Positions 36,328 through 45,450 of a DNA stretch of 64,000 bases are shown one piece after another. The translations under genes were made by a program, and so were the position numbers. Under the pieces are notes generated by a model. The model did not search any database. It had not been told where the DNA came from and saw nothing but the letters and a program-made list of their open reading frames with translations. Origin of the DNA: Pueribacillus theae (GTDB taxonomy: Bacteria > Bacillota > Bacilli > Bacillales > UBA6769); the NCBI RefSeq assembly GCF_003097615.1, contig NZ_QCZG01000006.1, positions 44,921-108,920 on the forward strand, written 5' to 3'. Position 1 is the stretch's first letter; each line of letters opens with the position of its first letter.

Positions 36328-36354
36328 TTTAATTCATTTGTTTTTATTTGACAA
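36326..36354 (-). promoter_or_regulatory. Sigma-A promoter of fabH-fabF
   Basis: TTGTCA (36349-36354), 17 bp, then TAAAAT (36326-36331) on the minus strand, with the FapR operator starting at the -10. Confidence 0.75.
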
Positions 36355-36361
36355 GGAAAAA

Positions 36362-36389
36362 AGAGAGGCAGCTAACTCGCTACCTCTCT
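36362..36389 (-). terminator. Terminator of odhAB
   Basis: AGAGAGG/CCTCTCT stem (36383-36389 with 36362-36368), followed by TTTTTT on the minus strand, 20 bp after the odhB stop. Confidence 0.8.
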
Positions 36390-36409
36390 ACATTCTATAT
36401 AGAGACATA

Positions 36410-37705
36410 TTATCCTTCCAACAATAATGTTTCAGGATCTTCAATCATTTCTTTTACTTTCACGAGAAAACGAACGGCTTCACTTCCATCAACAATCCGG
36501 TGGTCGTAAGAAAGTGCGATATACATCATTGGTCGAATTTCCATCTTGTCTCCGACAGCGATTGGGCGATTTTGGATGGAGTGCATCCCTAAGATTCCAA
36601 CCTGCGGCGCATTGAGAATCGGAGTCGACATAAGCGAACCAAAAATGCCGCCATTTGTAATTGTAAATGTTCCACCTTGTAAATCACTTAATGACAATTT
36701 ATTGTTGCGGGCTTTTGTAGCAAGATCTGCAATTTCTTTCTCGATTTCTGCAAACGTAAGTTTATCAGCGTCCCGAACAACTGGTACAACAAGGCCTTCC
36801 TCAGCCGAAACAGCAACGCCAATATCATAGTATTTTTTGAGAAGCATTTCATCGCCTTGAATCTCGGCGTTGATTCTTGGGAAAGCTCGCAATGCACCAA
36901 CAACAGCTTTCGTAAAGAATGACATAAAGCCAAGTTTCACATCATGCTGTTTAAGAAACTGCTCTTTGCGGCGGTTGCGCAATTCAAAGATTGCTGTCAT
37001 ATCTACTTCGTTAAACGTAGTAAGCATTGCAGCGGTATGCTGGACTTCAACAAGCCTTTTTGCAATCGTTTGGCGGCGGCGTGACATGCGGACGCGCTCA
37101 ACAGGCCTTGCATTATCTGTTGTCTGTCCGGTAGCAGCCGGCCGGCTTGGAGCTGGCGTTTGTTGAGGCTGTGAAGGTTTTGCAGGTGTTGGCTCAGTTC
37201 CGTGAGATTTCACATCTTCTACTCGAACTCTGCCAAGCGGGTCCCGGCTTTTCACTTCAGTGAGATCAATGCCTTGTTCCCTAGCTTGCCTCCTTGCAGC
37301 CGGTGAAGCAATTGGGCTGTTTATGCTGCGCTGTCCAGGCTCGAAAGTGGATTCTGATTTCGAGCTAGGTGCTTCTTTCACTTCATTATGCTCAGCAGGC
37401 GGCTCTTGCGCTGCTGGCGCAACAGGTTCAGGTTGTTCTTCTTGTTTTGCGCCGGATGAAGCAGCTTCCCCACTTTCATCGACTATTGCAATTGTTTCCC
37501 CTACTTGTACGGTGTCGCCCACTTCTTTCAGCAATTCTTTGACGACGCCGGAATTGTCTGCATTTACTTCAATATTCACTTTGTCAGTTTCTAAGACCGC
37601 AATTGGTTCACCTTGCTCAACCGCCTCACCAGGATTTTTTAACCATTCTGCAATCGTTCCTTCTGTAATCGATTCTGCCAATTCTGGTACAACAATATTA
37701 ATCAC
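36410..37705 (-). CDS. odhB: Dihydrolipoyl succinyltransferase, E2 of 2-oxoglutarate dehydrogenase
   Basis: 431 residues from a GTG start, 2 bp after the odhA stop. Residues 1-77 are the lipoyl domain (lipoyl Lys in ETDKVNIEV). A Pro/Ala/Glu-rich hinge follows, then the E3-binding domain near 130-165 (SPAARRQAREQGIDL). The catalytic domain ends with SYDHRIVDGSEAV. It carries succinyl groups from E1 to CoA in the TCA cycle. Family length is 417-431. Co-translation with odhA is likely. Confidence 0.96.
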   Translation of the reverse strand: MINIVVPELAESITEGTIAEWLKNPGEAVEQGEPIAVLETDKVNIEVNADNSGVVKELLKEVGDTVQVGETIAIVDESGEAASSGAKQEEQPEPVAPAAQEPPAEHNEVKEAPSSKSESTFEPGQRSINSPIASPAARRQAREQGIDLTEVKSRDPLGRVRVEDVKSHGTEPTPAKPSQPQQTPAPSRPAATGQTTDNARPVERVRMSRRRQTIAKRLVEVQHTAAMLTTFNEVDMTAIFELRNRRKEQFLKQHDVKLGFMSFFTKAVVGALRAFPRINAEIQGDEMLLKKYYDIGVAVSAEEGLVVPVVRDADKLTFAEIEKEIADLATKARNNKLSLSDLQGGTFTITNGGIFGSLMSTPILNAPQVGILGMHSIQNRPIAVGDKMEIRPMMYIALSYDHRIVDGSEAVRFLVKVKEMIEDPETLLLEG

Positions 37706-37707
37706 AA

Positions 37708-40587
37708 TTACTTACTCCCTTCACCGGATTGCATTTTCTCTTTTTGAATTGCTAAAGATTCTCTTAGAATTCTGTTTTGTTCAATGTTGTGAATGTCGGA
37801 CGAGCCTTCTGATGGACTCGAACGTTCAGGGCGTCCGATATACTTCACAGGAACACCATTCGGAGCAATCCCTCTAAGCCGAGGTTCAATATACATCCAA
37901 GATCCCATGTTTTTCGGTTCTTCTTGCACCCAAACAATCTCTTTTAGATTGTTGTAGCGGGAGAAGATTTCTTTTATCTCCTTTTTCGGGAAAGGATAAA
38001 GCTGTTCAACACGAATAATATGGAGCAAGTCTTTCGCATCTTCATAAGAATCTAATTCGGCTTCTAAGTCAACGGCTATTTTACCGCTGCAAAGAATAAT
38101 ACGCTCAATGCGTTCTTTATTTTCACCCAGTCCAGGCTGTTCAAGGATGGTAGAAAATTTGCCTTTCGTAAAAGCTTCCGTCTTCGACGCAACACGCGGG
38201 TTTCTAAGCAAGCTTTTTGGTGCCATGACAATTAATGGCCTCCATGCCTCATGAGAAATTCTAGCAGCTTGTAACCGCAATACGTGGAAATATTGCGCGG
38301 CCGTTGTCACGTTAACAACAGTCCAGTTATGTTCTGCTGCCTGCTGCAAAAATCTTTCAAGCCTTGCGCTTGAGTGCTCAGGTCCCTGCCCTTCGTAACC
38401 ATGAGGCAATAGGAGTACGAGTTCAGATTTCTCGCCCCATTTTGCTCTGCCTGCGGCAATAAATTGGTCGATAATGACTTGGGCAACGTTCGCAAAATCG
38501 CCAAATTGGGCTTCCCAGATGACAAGCGTGTCTTGAGCATATACGTCGTAGCCATACTCAAATCCCAGCACTGCCGTTTCGGTCAATGGGCTGTTATGAA
38601 TGGCAAATGACGCTTTTGCTTGTGGGATGGCGTGCAAAGGGACATGGGTTTTTCCTGTATTCGGGTCATGCAGAACAAAATTGCGGTGTGCAAATGTCCC
38701 TCGTTCAGAATCTTGGCCCGTCATGCGGATTGGAGTGCCATCCGCCAATATTGTAGCAAAAGCAAACGTTTCAGCTAATGCCCAATCAATTTTCCCGCCG
38801 TCGTCAAATGCGTTTTCCCGCCGTTTTAAAATTCGATCCAACTTTGGATAAACGGAGAAGCCTTTAGGATATTTTAAGAGATCGGCGTTAATTTCTTTTA
38901 ACTTATTTTCTGGAACAGCTGTTTCAATGCCGTACATTGCATTTGTCTCTTGATCATGCGAAATAGGAGACATTAGCTCTGATTTTATTTTTTCATAAGC
39001 TTTTTTCAAGTTCGTTTGAACGGTCTCAACAATCTCTTTCGACTTCTCTGATGTAATTATCCCTTCTTTTTCCAATTGATCGGCATATATTTTACGTAAT
39101 GTCGGGTGTTTATTAACTTTTTGATACATTAATGGTTGTGTAACTATCGGATCGTCCATTTCGTTATGGCCAAGACGCCTATATCCAATTAAGTCAATTA
39201 GGAAATCTTTATTGAATTTTTCGCGATATTCGCACGCCATACGCACAGCCGCAATGCACGCCTCAATATCGTCCGCATTCACATGAACAATTGGAATTTC
39301 AAAGCCTTTCGCAAGGTCGCTGGCATAAAGGGTCGACCTTGAATCATAGCTTTGTGTCGTAAAGCCGATTCGGTTGTTTGCGATAATATGAATGGAACCG
39401 CCTGTCTGGTAGCCTCGCAGTTGGCTTAAGTTTAGCGTTTCCGGTACAACACCTTCACCAGGAAAAGCTGCATCCCCATGAACGAAAACAGCAAGCGCTT
39501 TTTTGACATCTTGAACAGGGTATCCTGCAGATTCTCGATTTTCCTGTGCAGCTCTCGTAAACCCTGCAACCACCGGATTGACGAATTCCAAGTGGCTCGG
39601 ATTATTTGCCAGCCTAATTTTAGCCACAGTTTTTCCCTTTGTAAGTGAACGATTAGCACCCAAATGATATTTTACATCACCAGTCCAACCATAGTTGATT
39701 CCCATTGAGCCTTCGGAAGGAACAAGTTCCTTATTCGGTGAACGATGAAATTCTGAGAAAATCTTATGATAAGGTTTTCCAAGAACATGCGCGAGAACAT
39801 TTAAACGCCCACGGTGGGCCATACCAATTAAAACGCCGCGCGTTCCTTTTTGTACGACCTGAACAACAAGTTCATCAAGCATGGGAACAAGAGCATCCAC
39901 ACCTTCAATGGAGAATCTTTTTTGCCCCACGAATGTCCGTTGAAGAAATTGTTCGAATCCTTCAACCTGAGACAGCCTTTGAAGCAGATCGAGTTTCTTT
40001 ACTTTATGGATTGGCTTTTGAAGCTCACCTGACTCCACATAGTCAAGAAGCCATTTTCTTTCTTCAATGTTATGAACGTGATCAAATTCAAAACCTAATG
40101 TGCTAGTATAGATTTCTCGCAATCGTTTTACCGCATCAAATGCAGTGTGTATGTCATCGTGAGCATCTTTCCATACAAGTTTGGCTGGAATTGACTCTAA
40201 ATCTTTTTCCGTTAAGTCATACTCAGACAATTTAAGCGATGGCGGCTCACTAGGAGGACCTTCAATTGGATCTATGTTTGCAGCCAAGTGGCCAAAAGTA
40301 CGAATGTTTCGGACTAGCCTGCCTGCCTCAACGGCCTTATTTGTCATTTCCCAATGGTTCTCTTGTGAGACCATAGGGGCAGTTTCGGCTGGCATAGCGG
40401 GAGTATGGCTTTCCATATCTTCAGCTTGAGGAGGAGCACCCCACTGTTCAAAAAGCTCTCTTAATTCCGGCTCAACGGAATTTGGATCATTTTGAAATGC
40501 GTCATACTGTTCATAGATGTAACCAAGATTCGGGCCATAAAAATTTTGCCATGGTGAACGATCGTTTGCCGTGCTCTTCATCGGCAT
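37708..40587 (-). CDS. odhA: 2-oxoglutarate dehydrogenase E1 component
   Basis: About 959 residues. A thiamin-diphosphate enzyme with an N-terminal peptide [14 protein letters not shown], the [19 protein letters not shown] core, the ThDP signature GDAAFPGEG, and [20 protein letters not shown] with catalytic His residues. It decarboxylates 2-oxoglutarate and passes succinyl to OdhB. The ATG at 40587 (GGAGG, 11 nt spacing) or at 40581 is the likely start; the upstream TTG at 40605 is not. Placement between fabH and comZ differs from B. subtilis, where odhAB lies elsewhere. Confidence 0.96.
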   Translation of the reverse strand: MPMKSTANDRSPWQNFYGPNLGYIYEQYDAFQNDPNSVEPELRELFEQWGAPPQAEDMESHTPAMPAETAPMVSQENHWEMTNKAVEAGRLVRNIRTFGHLAANIDPIEGPPSEPPSLKLSEYDLTEKDLESIPAKLVWKDAHDDIHTAFDAVKRLREIYTSTLGFEFDHVHNIEERKWLLDYVESGELQKPIHKVKKLDLLQRLSQVEGFEQFLQRTFVGQKRFSIEGVDALVPMLDELVVQVVQKGTRGVLIGMAHRGRLNVLAHVLGKPYHKIFSEFHRSPNKELVPSEGSMGINYGWTGDVKYHLGANRSLTKGKTVAKIRLANNPSHLEFVNPVVAGFTRAAQENRESAGYPVQDVKKALAVFVHGDAAFPGEGVVPETLNLSQLRGYQTGGSIHIIANNRIGFTTQSYDSRSTLYASDLAKGFEIPIVHVNADDIEACIAAVRMACEYREKFNKDFLIDLIGYRRLGHNEMDDPIVTQPLMYQKVNKHPTLRKIYADQLEKEGIITSEKSKEIVETVQTNLKKAYEKIKSELMSPISHDQETNAMYGIETAVPENKLKEINADLLKYPKGFSVYPKLDRILKRRENAFDDGGKIDWALAETFAFATILADGTPIRMTGQDSERGTFAHRNFVLHDPNTGKTHVPLHAIPQAKASFAIHNSPLTETAVLGFEYGYDVYAQDTLVIWEAQFGDFANVAQVIIDQFIAAGRAKWGEKSELVLLLPHGYEGQGPEHSSARLERFLQQAAEHNWTVVNVTTAAQYFHVLRLQAARISHEAWRPLIVMAPKSLLRNPRVASKTEAFTKGKFSTILEQPGLGENKERIERIILCSGKIAVDLEAELDSYEDAKDLLHIIRVEQLYPFPKKEIKEIFSRYNNLKEIVWVQEEPKNMGSWMYIEPRLRGIAPNGVPVKYIGRPERSSPSEGSSDIHNIEQNRILRESLAIQKEKMQSGEGSK

Positions 40588-40644
40588 GGTGATAGATACC
40601 TCCAACTACATTTTATTTTAATAAGATTTATTATTCCCATATCA

Positions 40645-40672
40645 GTTATACCACTTACATAAAATAACTCAA
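40645..40672 (-). promoter_or_regulatory. Candidate sigma-A promoter of odhAB
   Basis: TTGAGT (40667-40672), 16 bp, TATAAC (40645-40650) on the minus strand, about 60 bp upstream of odhA. Confidence 0.4.
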
Positions 40673-41049
40673 CAGTAAATTTTTATAAAATGATAAGTTT
40701 TTTACATAAAGTATTTTTCACTTACCATTGTACCACATTAACCAGGTGTTTTGGACTAATAAAGAAGCTCCTTTCTTGATAAAATGAGGCTTCAATCAGT
40801 GAGGGTGGGTTTGGCCCCACTGGTTGTGGATCATGCATACATTGCCACACGATATATCGTGCTTAGCCTGTGAACTTTATGCCCGTTAATGCGGCAAAAC
40901 AGTTCTCAATGTTTTCACCCCTGTTTTTCTTTCAAAAATGAAGGCTTTTAACGATGCATCTTTTTTGGAAAAACATATGATAAATTGAACGGCGTATCGC
41001 GAGATATAGAGGATTTTACGCCTATTTTAGAAAAAAGGAGGTTTAATAA
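40673..41049. other. Non-coding stretch between odhA and the YppG-like gene
   Basis: 377 bp with no convincing gene. A short inverted repeat around GGTTTGGCCCCACTGG near 40805-40830 and CACACGATATATCGTG (40851-40866) are the only structure seen. A minus-strand frame at 40948-41187 is a shadow. Confidence 0.45.
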
Positions 41050-41349
41050 TTGGTAGACAATAATCGTCAATGGCAACAAAGGCCTTTTTCGGGCTTTCCG
41101 TTTAATGGGCCAATGCCGCCGCAACAGCAAATGCCGACACACCCCCCCTTTTTCCAACAGATGGATCAGCAGCAACTCCAACAGCAACCCGTGAAACGAC
41201 CCGGTTTTTTAGGCCAATTACAAAAACCCGATGGAAGCTGGGATTTTGATAAAATGATAAACCATGGCGGACAAATTATGAGTATTGTCAACCAAGCAAA
41301 GCCATTGGTGAAGCAAATGGGACCATTATTTTCTCTTTTTAAAAGATAA
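41050..41349 (+). CDS. YppG-like small protein
   Basis: 99 residues from a TTG at 41050 (AAAGGAGG upstream). A Gln/Pro/Met-rich N-terminal half (PPQQQMPTHPPFFQQMDQQ) is followed by a conserved C-terminal block FLGQLQKPDGSWDFDKMINH and MSIVNQAKPLVKQMGPL. This matches the YppG-type family of low-complexity Bacillus proteins, some of which are spore-coat-associated. It shares a terminator with comZ. Confidence 0.7.
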   Translation: MVDNNRQWQQRPFSGFPFNGPMPPQQQMPTHPPFFQQMDQQQLQQQPVKRPGFLGQLQKPDGSWDFDKMINHGGQIMSIVNQAKPLVKQMGPLFSLFKR

Positions 41350-41362
41350 AGACGGTACTATA

Positions 41363-41401
41363 GATAGAGCCACCGTACAAACGAAACGATGTGGCTCTGT
41401 C
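41363..41401. terminator. Bidirectional terminator of the YppG-like gene and comZ
   Basis: GATAGAGCCAC (41363-41373) pairs with GTGGCTCTGTC (41391-41401) with one G-U pair; it lies between the two convergent stops. Confidence 0.7.
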
Positions 41402-41586
41402 TACTGACCGTCTTCTTGTTTTCCGAGATTATAAGCATCTGACATCACTTGCGTAAGCAAATGAAGGACAGGCTGTAAATCTTCCATATTAATTTCAATT
41501 CCTTTACGATCAAGTAATTCTTTCGCTTCAGGAAGGTATTTCATCGCAATTTGCATAAATTGCATATTTCTTTCTTGTTCTACCAT
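41401..41586 (-). CDS. comZ: ComZ, repressor of the comG competence operon
   Basis: 61 residues. The conserved block FMQIAMKYLPEAKELLDRKG, then EDLQPVLHLLTQVMSDAYNLGK, is the ComZ signature; B. subtilis ComZ has 63 residues. It lowers comG expression by an unknown mechanism. In B. subtilis comZ is co-transcribed behind med; here med is absent and an atypical SDR lies upstream. Confidence 0.9.
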   Translation of the reverse strand: MVEQERNMQFMQIAMKYLPEAKELLDRKGIEINMEDLQPVLHLLTQVMSDAYNLGKQEDGQ

Positions 41587-41682
41587 CGGAATGACTTCCT
41601 TTCATTCAAAACAAATGTTAATAGAAACCTTAACTTTTTTATACTATGAACAATTGAAAAAATCAAGGATTTTAGTCTGTAT

Positions 41683-42498
41683 TTAATCATAAAGTGAAGG
41701 GTTGTGATTCATAACTTTTTGCACATGCTCGTTATATTTTTTCAACCCTTCCTCTAATGAGTATGAAGGAATAAATGATAGATGGTTTTTAACTTTTTCA
41801 TTTGAAATATGCTGTTCATCGTTTGATAAGTTATAAATGTCGATTTGCCCAAGTTGGTAACCACGGTTTACCGCAAGCCATATGGCCTCAACAACATCCT
41901 CAATATACATCGATTGTCTCTCTAAATCTTTGCATCCTTCTAACTCAAGAATCGCCTTATGTTTCGTTTGGAGAAGGTCGTGCAATAATGAATTGCTTTC
42001 AAGCCAAGGGCCATAGACAAAGGGCAATCGAAAAATGATGAGTGGAAACTTCCCTTTTTTCGCTTCATCCAATAATAATGCCTCTTCCTGCATTTTTCTT
42101 TTGCCAAATGTTGATTCCGGTTTTAGCGAGGTTTCTTCTGTAATAAGGCTTTCTTGTTTTTCATAAACATCGATGGTTGAAAGAAAAACAAGCGGAATTT
42201 GTTCTTGAGCACAAAAAGCAGTCACTTGATCTACATTAGCAACATGTAAAGGCCAATCTGCAAAATGAAAGAAAACATCCGCACCACTTATGGCATCAAG
42301 ATGATTTAGATCAGCTTGTTCTTGATCGATAAATTGAAACAACGAATTTCTTCCAATGGATAACAACATTTCTTCCTTAACCTTCCGGTTGTCCTTTAAT
42401 GAATCGATTCCAATCACTTCAACGCTTTCCTCCAACAATCGCACACAAGTATGAAACCCGAAGAACTCTAATGCACCAGTAACAACTGCCTTTTGCAT
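41683..42498 (-). CDS. Atypical NAD-epimerase/SDR-fold protein lacking catalytic residues
   Basis: 271 residues from ATG 42498 (GGGGAGGAAG upstream). An extended-SDR fold is visible (VFFHFADWPLHVAN, LSTIDVYE, RLPFVYGPW, IEDVVEAIWLAV). The cofactor loop, however, reads TGALEFFG where active enzymes have TGxxGxxG. The YxxxK motif is changed to TFGKRK, so the catalytic Tyr is Phe. It is therefore probably not a working dehydrogenase, and may bind a nucleotide or partner. It sits upstream of comZ in the position held by med/yja genes in B. subtilis. Confidence 0.75.
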   Translation of the reverse strand: MQKAVVTGALEFFGFHTCVRLLEESVEVIGIDSLKDNRKVKEEMLLSIGRNSLFQFIDQEQADLNHLDAISGADVFFHFADWPLHVANVDQVTAFCAQEQIPLVFLSTIDVYEKQESLITEETSLKPESTFGKRKMQEEALLLDEAKKGKFPLIIFRLPFVYGPWLESNSLLHDLLQTKHKAILELEGCKDLERQSMYIEDVVEAIWLAVNRGYQLGQIDIYNLSNDEQHISNEKVKNHLSFIPSYSLEEGLKKYNEHVQKVMNHNPSLYD

Positions 42499-42674
42499 GT
42501 CTTCCTCCCCGATTGAAATGATAACAAGCGATAGATGTTTAAAATTTATGCAGGGCTTTGTCAACTTTACGACAGTTTCATTCTTTTGTATTAAAATTCC
42601 GTATGATATCCTTCTTTTTTAAAAAAGTATATGGTAAAATAATGTCGGAATATTAACGGATCTGAGGTGAGAAA

Positions 42675-42851
42675 ATGCGTTTTATTATGACCTTCATTGT
42701 TTCTTTTCTTTTGATTCAAATGGTTTATTATGTACTTGGAAATATGAACAGTGTAACGTATAGCTTTGCGAATGCGACGATTATGAGTATTATATTTGGT
42801 ATTCTTGCCATTGTGATTGGAGAATCAACGGTTTCTGAACCAGATGTGTAA
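42675..42851 (+). CDS. yjzD: YjzD (DUF2929) small membrane protein
   Basis: 58 residues from ATG 42675, with GAGGTGAG 6 nt upstream. The sequence MRFIMTFIVSFLLIQMVYYV, then a second hydrophobic segment (IMSIIFGILAIVIGE), matches the DUF2929/YjzD family. Two membrane helices; function unknown. It is divergent from the atypical SDR, as in the B. subtilis argF-yjzC-yjzD region. A mobile repeat lies between it and its terminator. Confidence 0.85.
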   Translation: MRFIMTFIVSFLLIQMVYYVLGNMNSVTYSFANATIMSIIFGILAIVIGESTVSEPDV

Positions 42852-42869
42852 GAAAACAAATTCAGTAAA

Positions 42870-43024
42870 GTGCGTGTTCAAAAAGGAGGACAACGAGAGG
42901 CAAGAAGGTCGAGGAAGCGTAGCTCTGAGCACCGCAGCGTATGTTTGTAGGATACGTGAGGAGCGGAAGAGCAAGCTGACGAAGAGATTCGCCGCTTATC
43001 GTTCCCGGACTTTTTGAGCATCCT
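42870..43024. repeat. MITE-like repeat, copy 2 (155 bp)
   Basis: Inverted relative to the copy at 10283-10446. It begins GTGCGTGTTCAAAAAGGAGG and ends CCGGACTTTTTGAGCATCCT. The outer 40 bp and 20 bp are almost identical to copy 1; the centre has diverged or been replaced. It lies between yjzD and its terminator at 43043. Confidence 0.7.
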
Positions 43025-43042
43025 CGTATAGTAAAGTTATTC

Positions 43043-43078
43043 AGCTTGTGGAGAAACTCTCTTTTCTCTCCACAAGCT
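43043..43078 (+). terminator. Terminator downstream of yjzD
   Basis: AGCTTGTGGAGA (43043-43054) pairs with TCTCCACAAGCT (43067-43078), followed by TTTTTCTTTTTT. Confidence 0.85.
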
Positions 43079-43164
43079 TTTTCTTTTTTATCCTCAACTT
43101 TTAATGTAGGAATGAATATATAACTAAGGAGAGCCTTTTAATTTTTTAACACGGGTGATCCTAG

Positions 43165-44448
43165 TTGAAAGATATTCACGTATTATTCCTAGATAATCCG
43201 AATCAATTTGCTTTGGAAAAAGCTTTACATTCCCTAGATTTTATGAAAGAACGTGTAGCAGGAGCGACGATTTTTGAAAATCGCCATTCTTTCAAACTTC
43301 ATTCCCCATCTATTGATATAAAGGTCGAATACAAAACGATTGAGAAAGGAGATTTAGGACAAACATTAAATAACTATGCTCAGACTTTAACATGTAAATA
43401 TGTTTTATTTTTTTATGGCTACGACTATCTCAGCTCCGCTGCAAATCAACAATCCTTTCATTTAAATCCAACTCAATCCGTTATAACTTATGCGTATAAC
43501 CTTCAAAATATCGTTATTCAGCGCCCTATTTTTGTAAAAACCTCTGCCCTCCAACAGAAGAAGCTATTATCAAAACAACAAGTTCCCTTTAAAGAGGCTG
43601 TATTATCTTCATGGTTAATGGGATTTGCCCCATCAGAAGTCAAAACATTAAAAGAAAACGTTGTAAAGCACATAAGAAAAAAAGCAAACGCAAATGCCCT
43701 TCATAAGCAGCTCTTTTTAAAAAAATTCACTTCGCAGCCAAGTCTTTCCCGTGTCAGATTACCTTCCCTTGCCATCATGATTTCTAATTATAATATGGCC
43801 CAGTATGTCGAAACGGCTGTTACTTCCTGCATGTTGCAAAATGAACCAGCTGATCAAATATTGATTGTGGATGACGGTTCGACTGATGGTTCTTACAGCC
43901 GTCTAAAAAAATGGGAAAAGATTCCGGGAATACAACTGTTAAGAAAAAAAAATGGAGGAAAAGCTAGAGCGTTGAATCAGCTAATTCCTTATATCGATAC
44001 GGAATTCGTATTGGAATTGGATGCTGATGATTGGCTTGATCCTGATGCTTTATCGACAATGAAACGACTTTTAAGCGTGCTGCCAAAAAACGCAGTTGTT
44101 TTATATGGGAACCTCAAAGTCTGGAAGCAGGGAGCTTCCGGTGAAATGCACTTCAAGGCTACCAATTACGGAAAACCTGTGAAAAATAAACAAGATCTGC
44201 TCTCCTATCGTTTTCCATTAGGGCCGCGAATTTATCGAACGTCTTCTTTAAAGGAAAATGGGGGTTTTCCAGTTATCGGATTCCAAGATGGCCGGCTTTA
44301 CGAAGATGTAAGTATTTTAAACGGCCTAATTAAAAAAGGACAGTTGTATTACCAAGATTTTACAGTCTACAATGTGAGAGAACATAATTCAAGTATTACA
44401 AAAAAAAATCATCCCAATTGGAATGATTTTAAGAAATATCTTACCTAG
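43165..44448 (+). CDS. GT2 glycosyltransferase, CgeD-like
   Basis: 427 residues from a TTG at 43165. Residues 1-200 form an unrecognised N-terminal domain; residues 205-425 are a GT-A domain with IMISNYNMAQYVETA, LIVDDGSTDGS, the LDADD metal motif and DGRLYEDVSILN. B. subtilis CgeD, a spore-crust glycosyltransferase, has the same size (426) and is made late under sigma-K. The gene stands beside the CotX crust block, which supports a role in decorating the spore surface. The CgeD assignment is by size, domain order and context only. Confidence 0.78.
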   Translation: MKDIHVLFLDNPNQFALEKALHSLDFMKERVAGATIFENRHSFKLHSPSIDIKVEYKTIEKGDLGQTLNNYAQTLTCKYVLFFYGYDYLSSAANQQSFHLNPTQSVITYAYNLQNIVIQRPIFVKTSALQQKKLLSKQQVPFKEAVLSSWLMGFAPSEVKTLKENVVKHIRKKANANALHKQLFLKKFTSQPSLSRVRLPSLAIMISNYNMAQYVETAVTSCMLQNEPADQILIVDDGSTDGSYSRLKKWEKIPGIQLLRKKNGGKARALNQLIPYIDTEFVLELDADDWLDPDALSTMKRLLSVLPKNAVVLYGNLKVWKQGASGEMHFKATNYGKPVKNKQDLLSYRFPLGPRIYRTSSLKENGGFPVIGFQDGRLYEDVSILNGLIKKGQLYYQDFTVYNVREHNSSITKKNHPNWNDFKKYLT

Positions 44449-44651
44449 GCAGCTGCGGGAAAGCGAACGAAGTTGATTGCTCCTAATGAGATGCTAATCG
44501 TTATGTTAATACCGTACCCAGTATTTTGAACCACGATAACGATAGGGCCTATTTGAAGCATGAGCCCATCTATAAGATTCGTATTTGTTGCAATCTCAGC
44601 TTGCGCGCCCGCTCGCCTTGCTAACTCTTTTTGAAACGTGGATTCAAACAT
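44445..44651 (-). CDS. Small hydrophobic protein, putative spore-surface component
   Basis: 68 residues, GGAGG before the ATG. The C-terminal two thirds alternate hydrophobic and small polar residues (IVIVVQNTGYGINITISISL), like a beta-rich self-assembling segment. It ends AAA. No family is recognised. It is 13 bp downstream of the DUF2642-like gene and likely in its operon. Its stop overlaps the convergent CgeD-like stop. Confidence 0.6.
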   Translation of the reverse strand: MFESTFQKELARRAGAQAEIATNTNLIDGLMLQIGPIVIVVQNTGYGINITISISLGAINFVRFPAAA

Positions 44652-44664
44652 TCAATAACCTCCT

Positions 44665-45021
44665 TTATTGTTCACTTACGCTTTCAATTTGATCAAAAGG
44701 AATCAAAACTTGAGAGCCATCCCCTTCAATCATCGCAACATAATCATCTTTAACAGCAGCTACTGTTCCGGTAACCGTATCGAAAGCTGTTGTTACCGCT
44801 GCCTGTTTATTGAGTAGATTTGAAAGTACTTCCTTGATTGAACCAGGAGTGCCAGGCTCTGTCGGGGGTGAGGGAATTAAATCTGGCAGCGTAATTCCTA
44901 AGTCGATGCCAGGCAAGTTTATAGATATATTGGAATTCTCAGCTACATTGTTTAAATTTTGAGAGATTTGACTTAGAAGCATGGTAAGCAATCTTTGCCT
45001 TGTTTCACTATTTAATGCCAA
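44665..45021 (-). CDS. DUF2642-like spore-associated protein
   Basis: 118 residues if read from the TTG at 45021, which follows AAAGGATGAT; in-frame ATGs at 45030 and 45093 are alternatives. The C-terminal part (VTTAFDTVTGTVAAVKDDYV, then LIPFDQIESV) matches the DUF2642 beta domain found in Bacillus spore coat and YuzF-type proteins. The middle (INLPGIDLGITLPDLIPSPP) is Pro-rich. Context with CotX and the crust block suggests a spore-surface role. Confidence 0.65.
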   Translation of the reverse strand: MALNSETRQRLLTMLLSQISQNLNNVAENSNISINLPGIDLGITLPDLIPSPPTEPGTPGSIKEVLSNLLNKQAAVTTAFDTVTGTVAAVKDDYVAMIEGDGSQVLIPFDQIESVSEQ

Positions 45022-45450
45022 CTCAATCATCCTTTCTTCTTTTACTTTATTTATATGCTTTTCCAGAACTCGTTGAATAGGAGGCTTCATCAACTTTCAT
45101 GACAAATCCGCATCCGTACCCCACAAATACACACACCATGACTCTATGTTCCATACATTGTTTTTAAAAAATGTCGTGCGCCCAATTACTAAAGCGGGTA
45201 AATGATATAAGTTCATCTCCCCTCTCTTCACCATCTCATACTGTGTTCTAATCCATCCCCCTTTTTATAGTTTATGTAAGGGTGGCATGAAGGAATAAGC
45301 AACTCACCTAACGAAGTGCAATTTCAGCATTTGAAGCATATCGAAGCATTGACCTAGATACAACGCATCACATAGCCGAATACAATAAGGTAAACGCTTA
45401 AGCTAAGACGCAGGTGCAAATTTACTGCTTTGGGAAGGAGGGTTCGTATA
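45022..45450. other. Gap between divergent spore-surface genes, with weak sigma-K-like site
   Basis: 429 bp without a convincing ORF. A candidate late promoter on the plus strand, TACA (45359-45362), 16 bp, AATACAATA (45379-45387), differs from CATAnnnTA only at its first base and would serve the DUF2325 gene. Confidence 0.35.
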
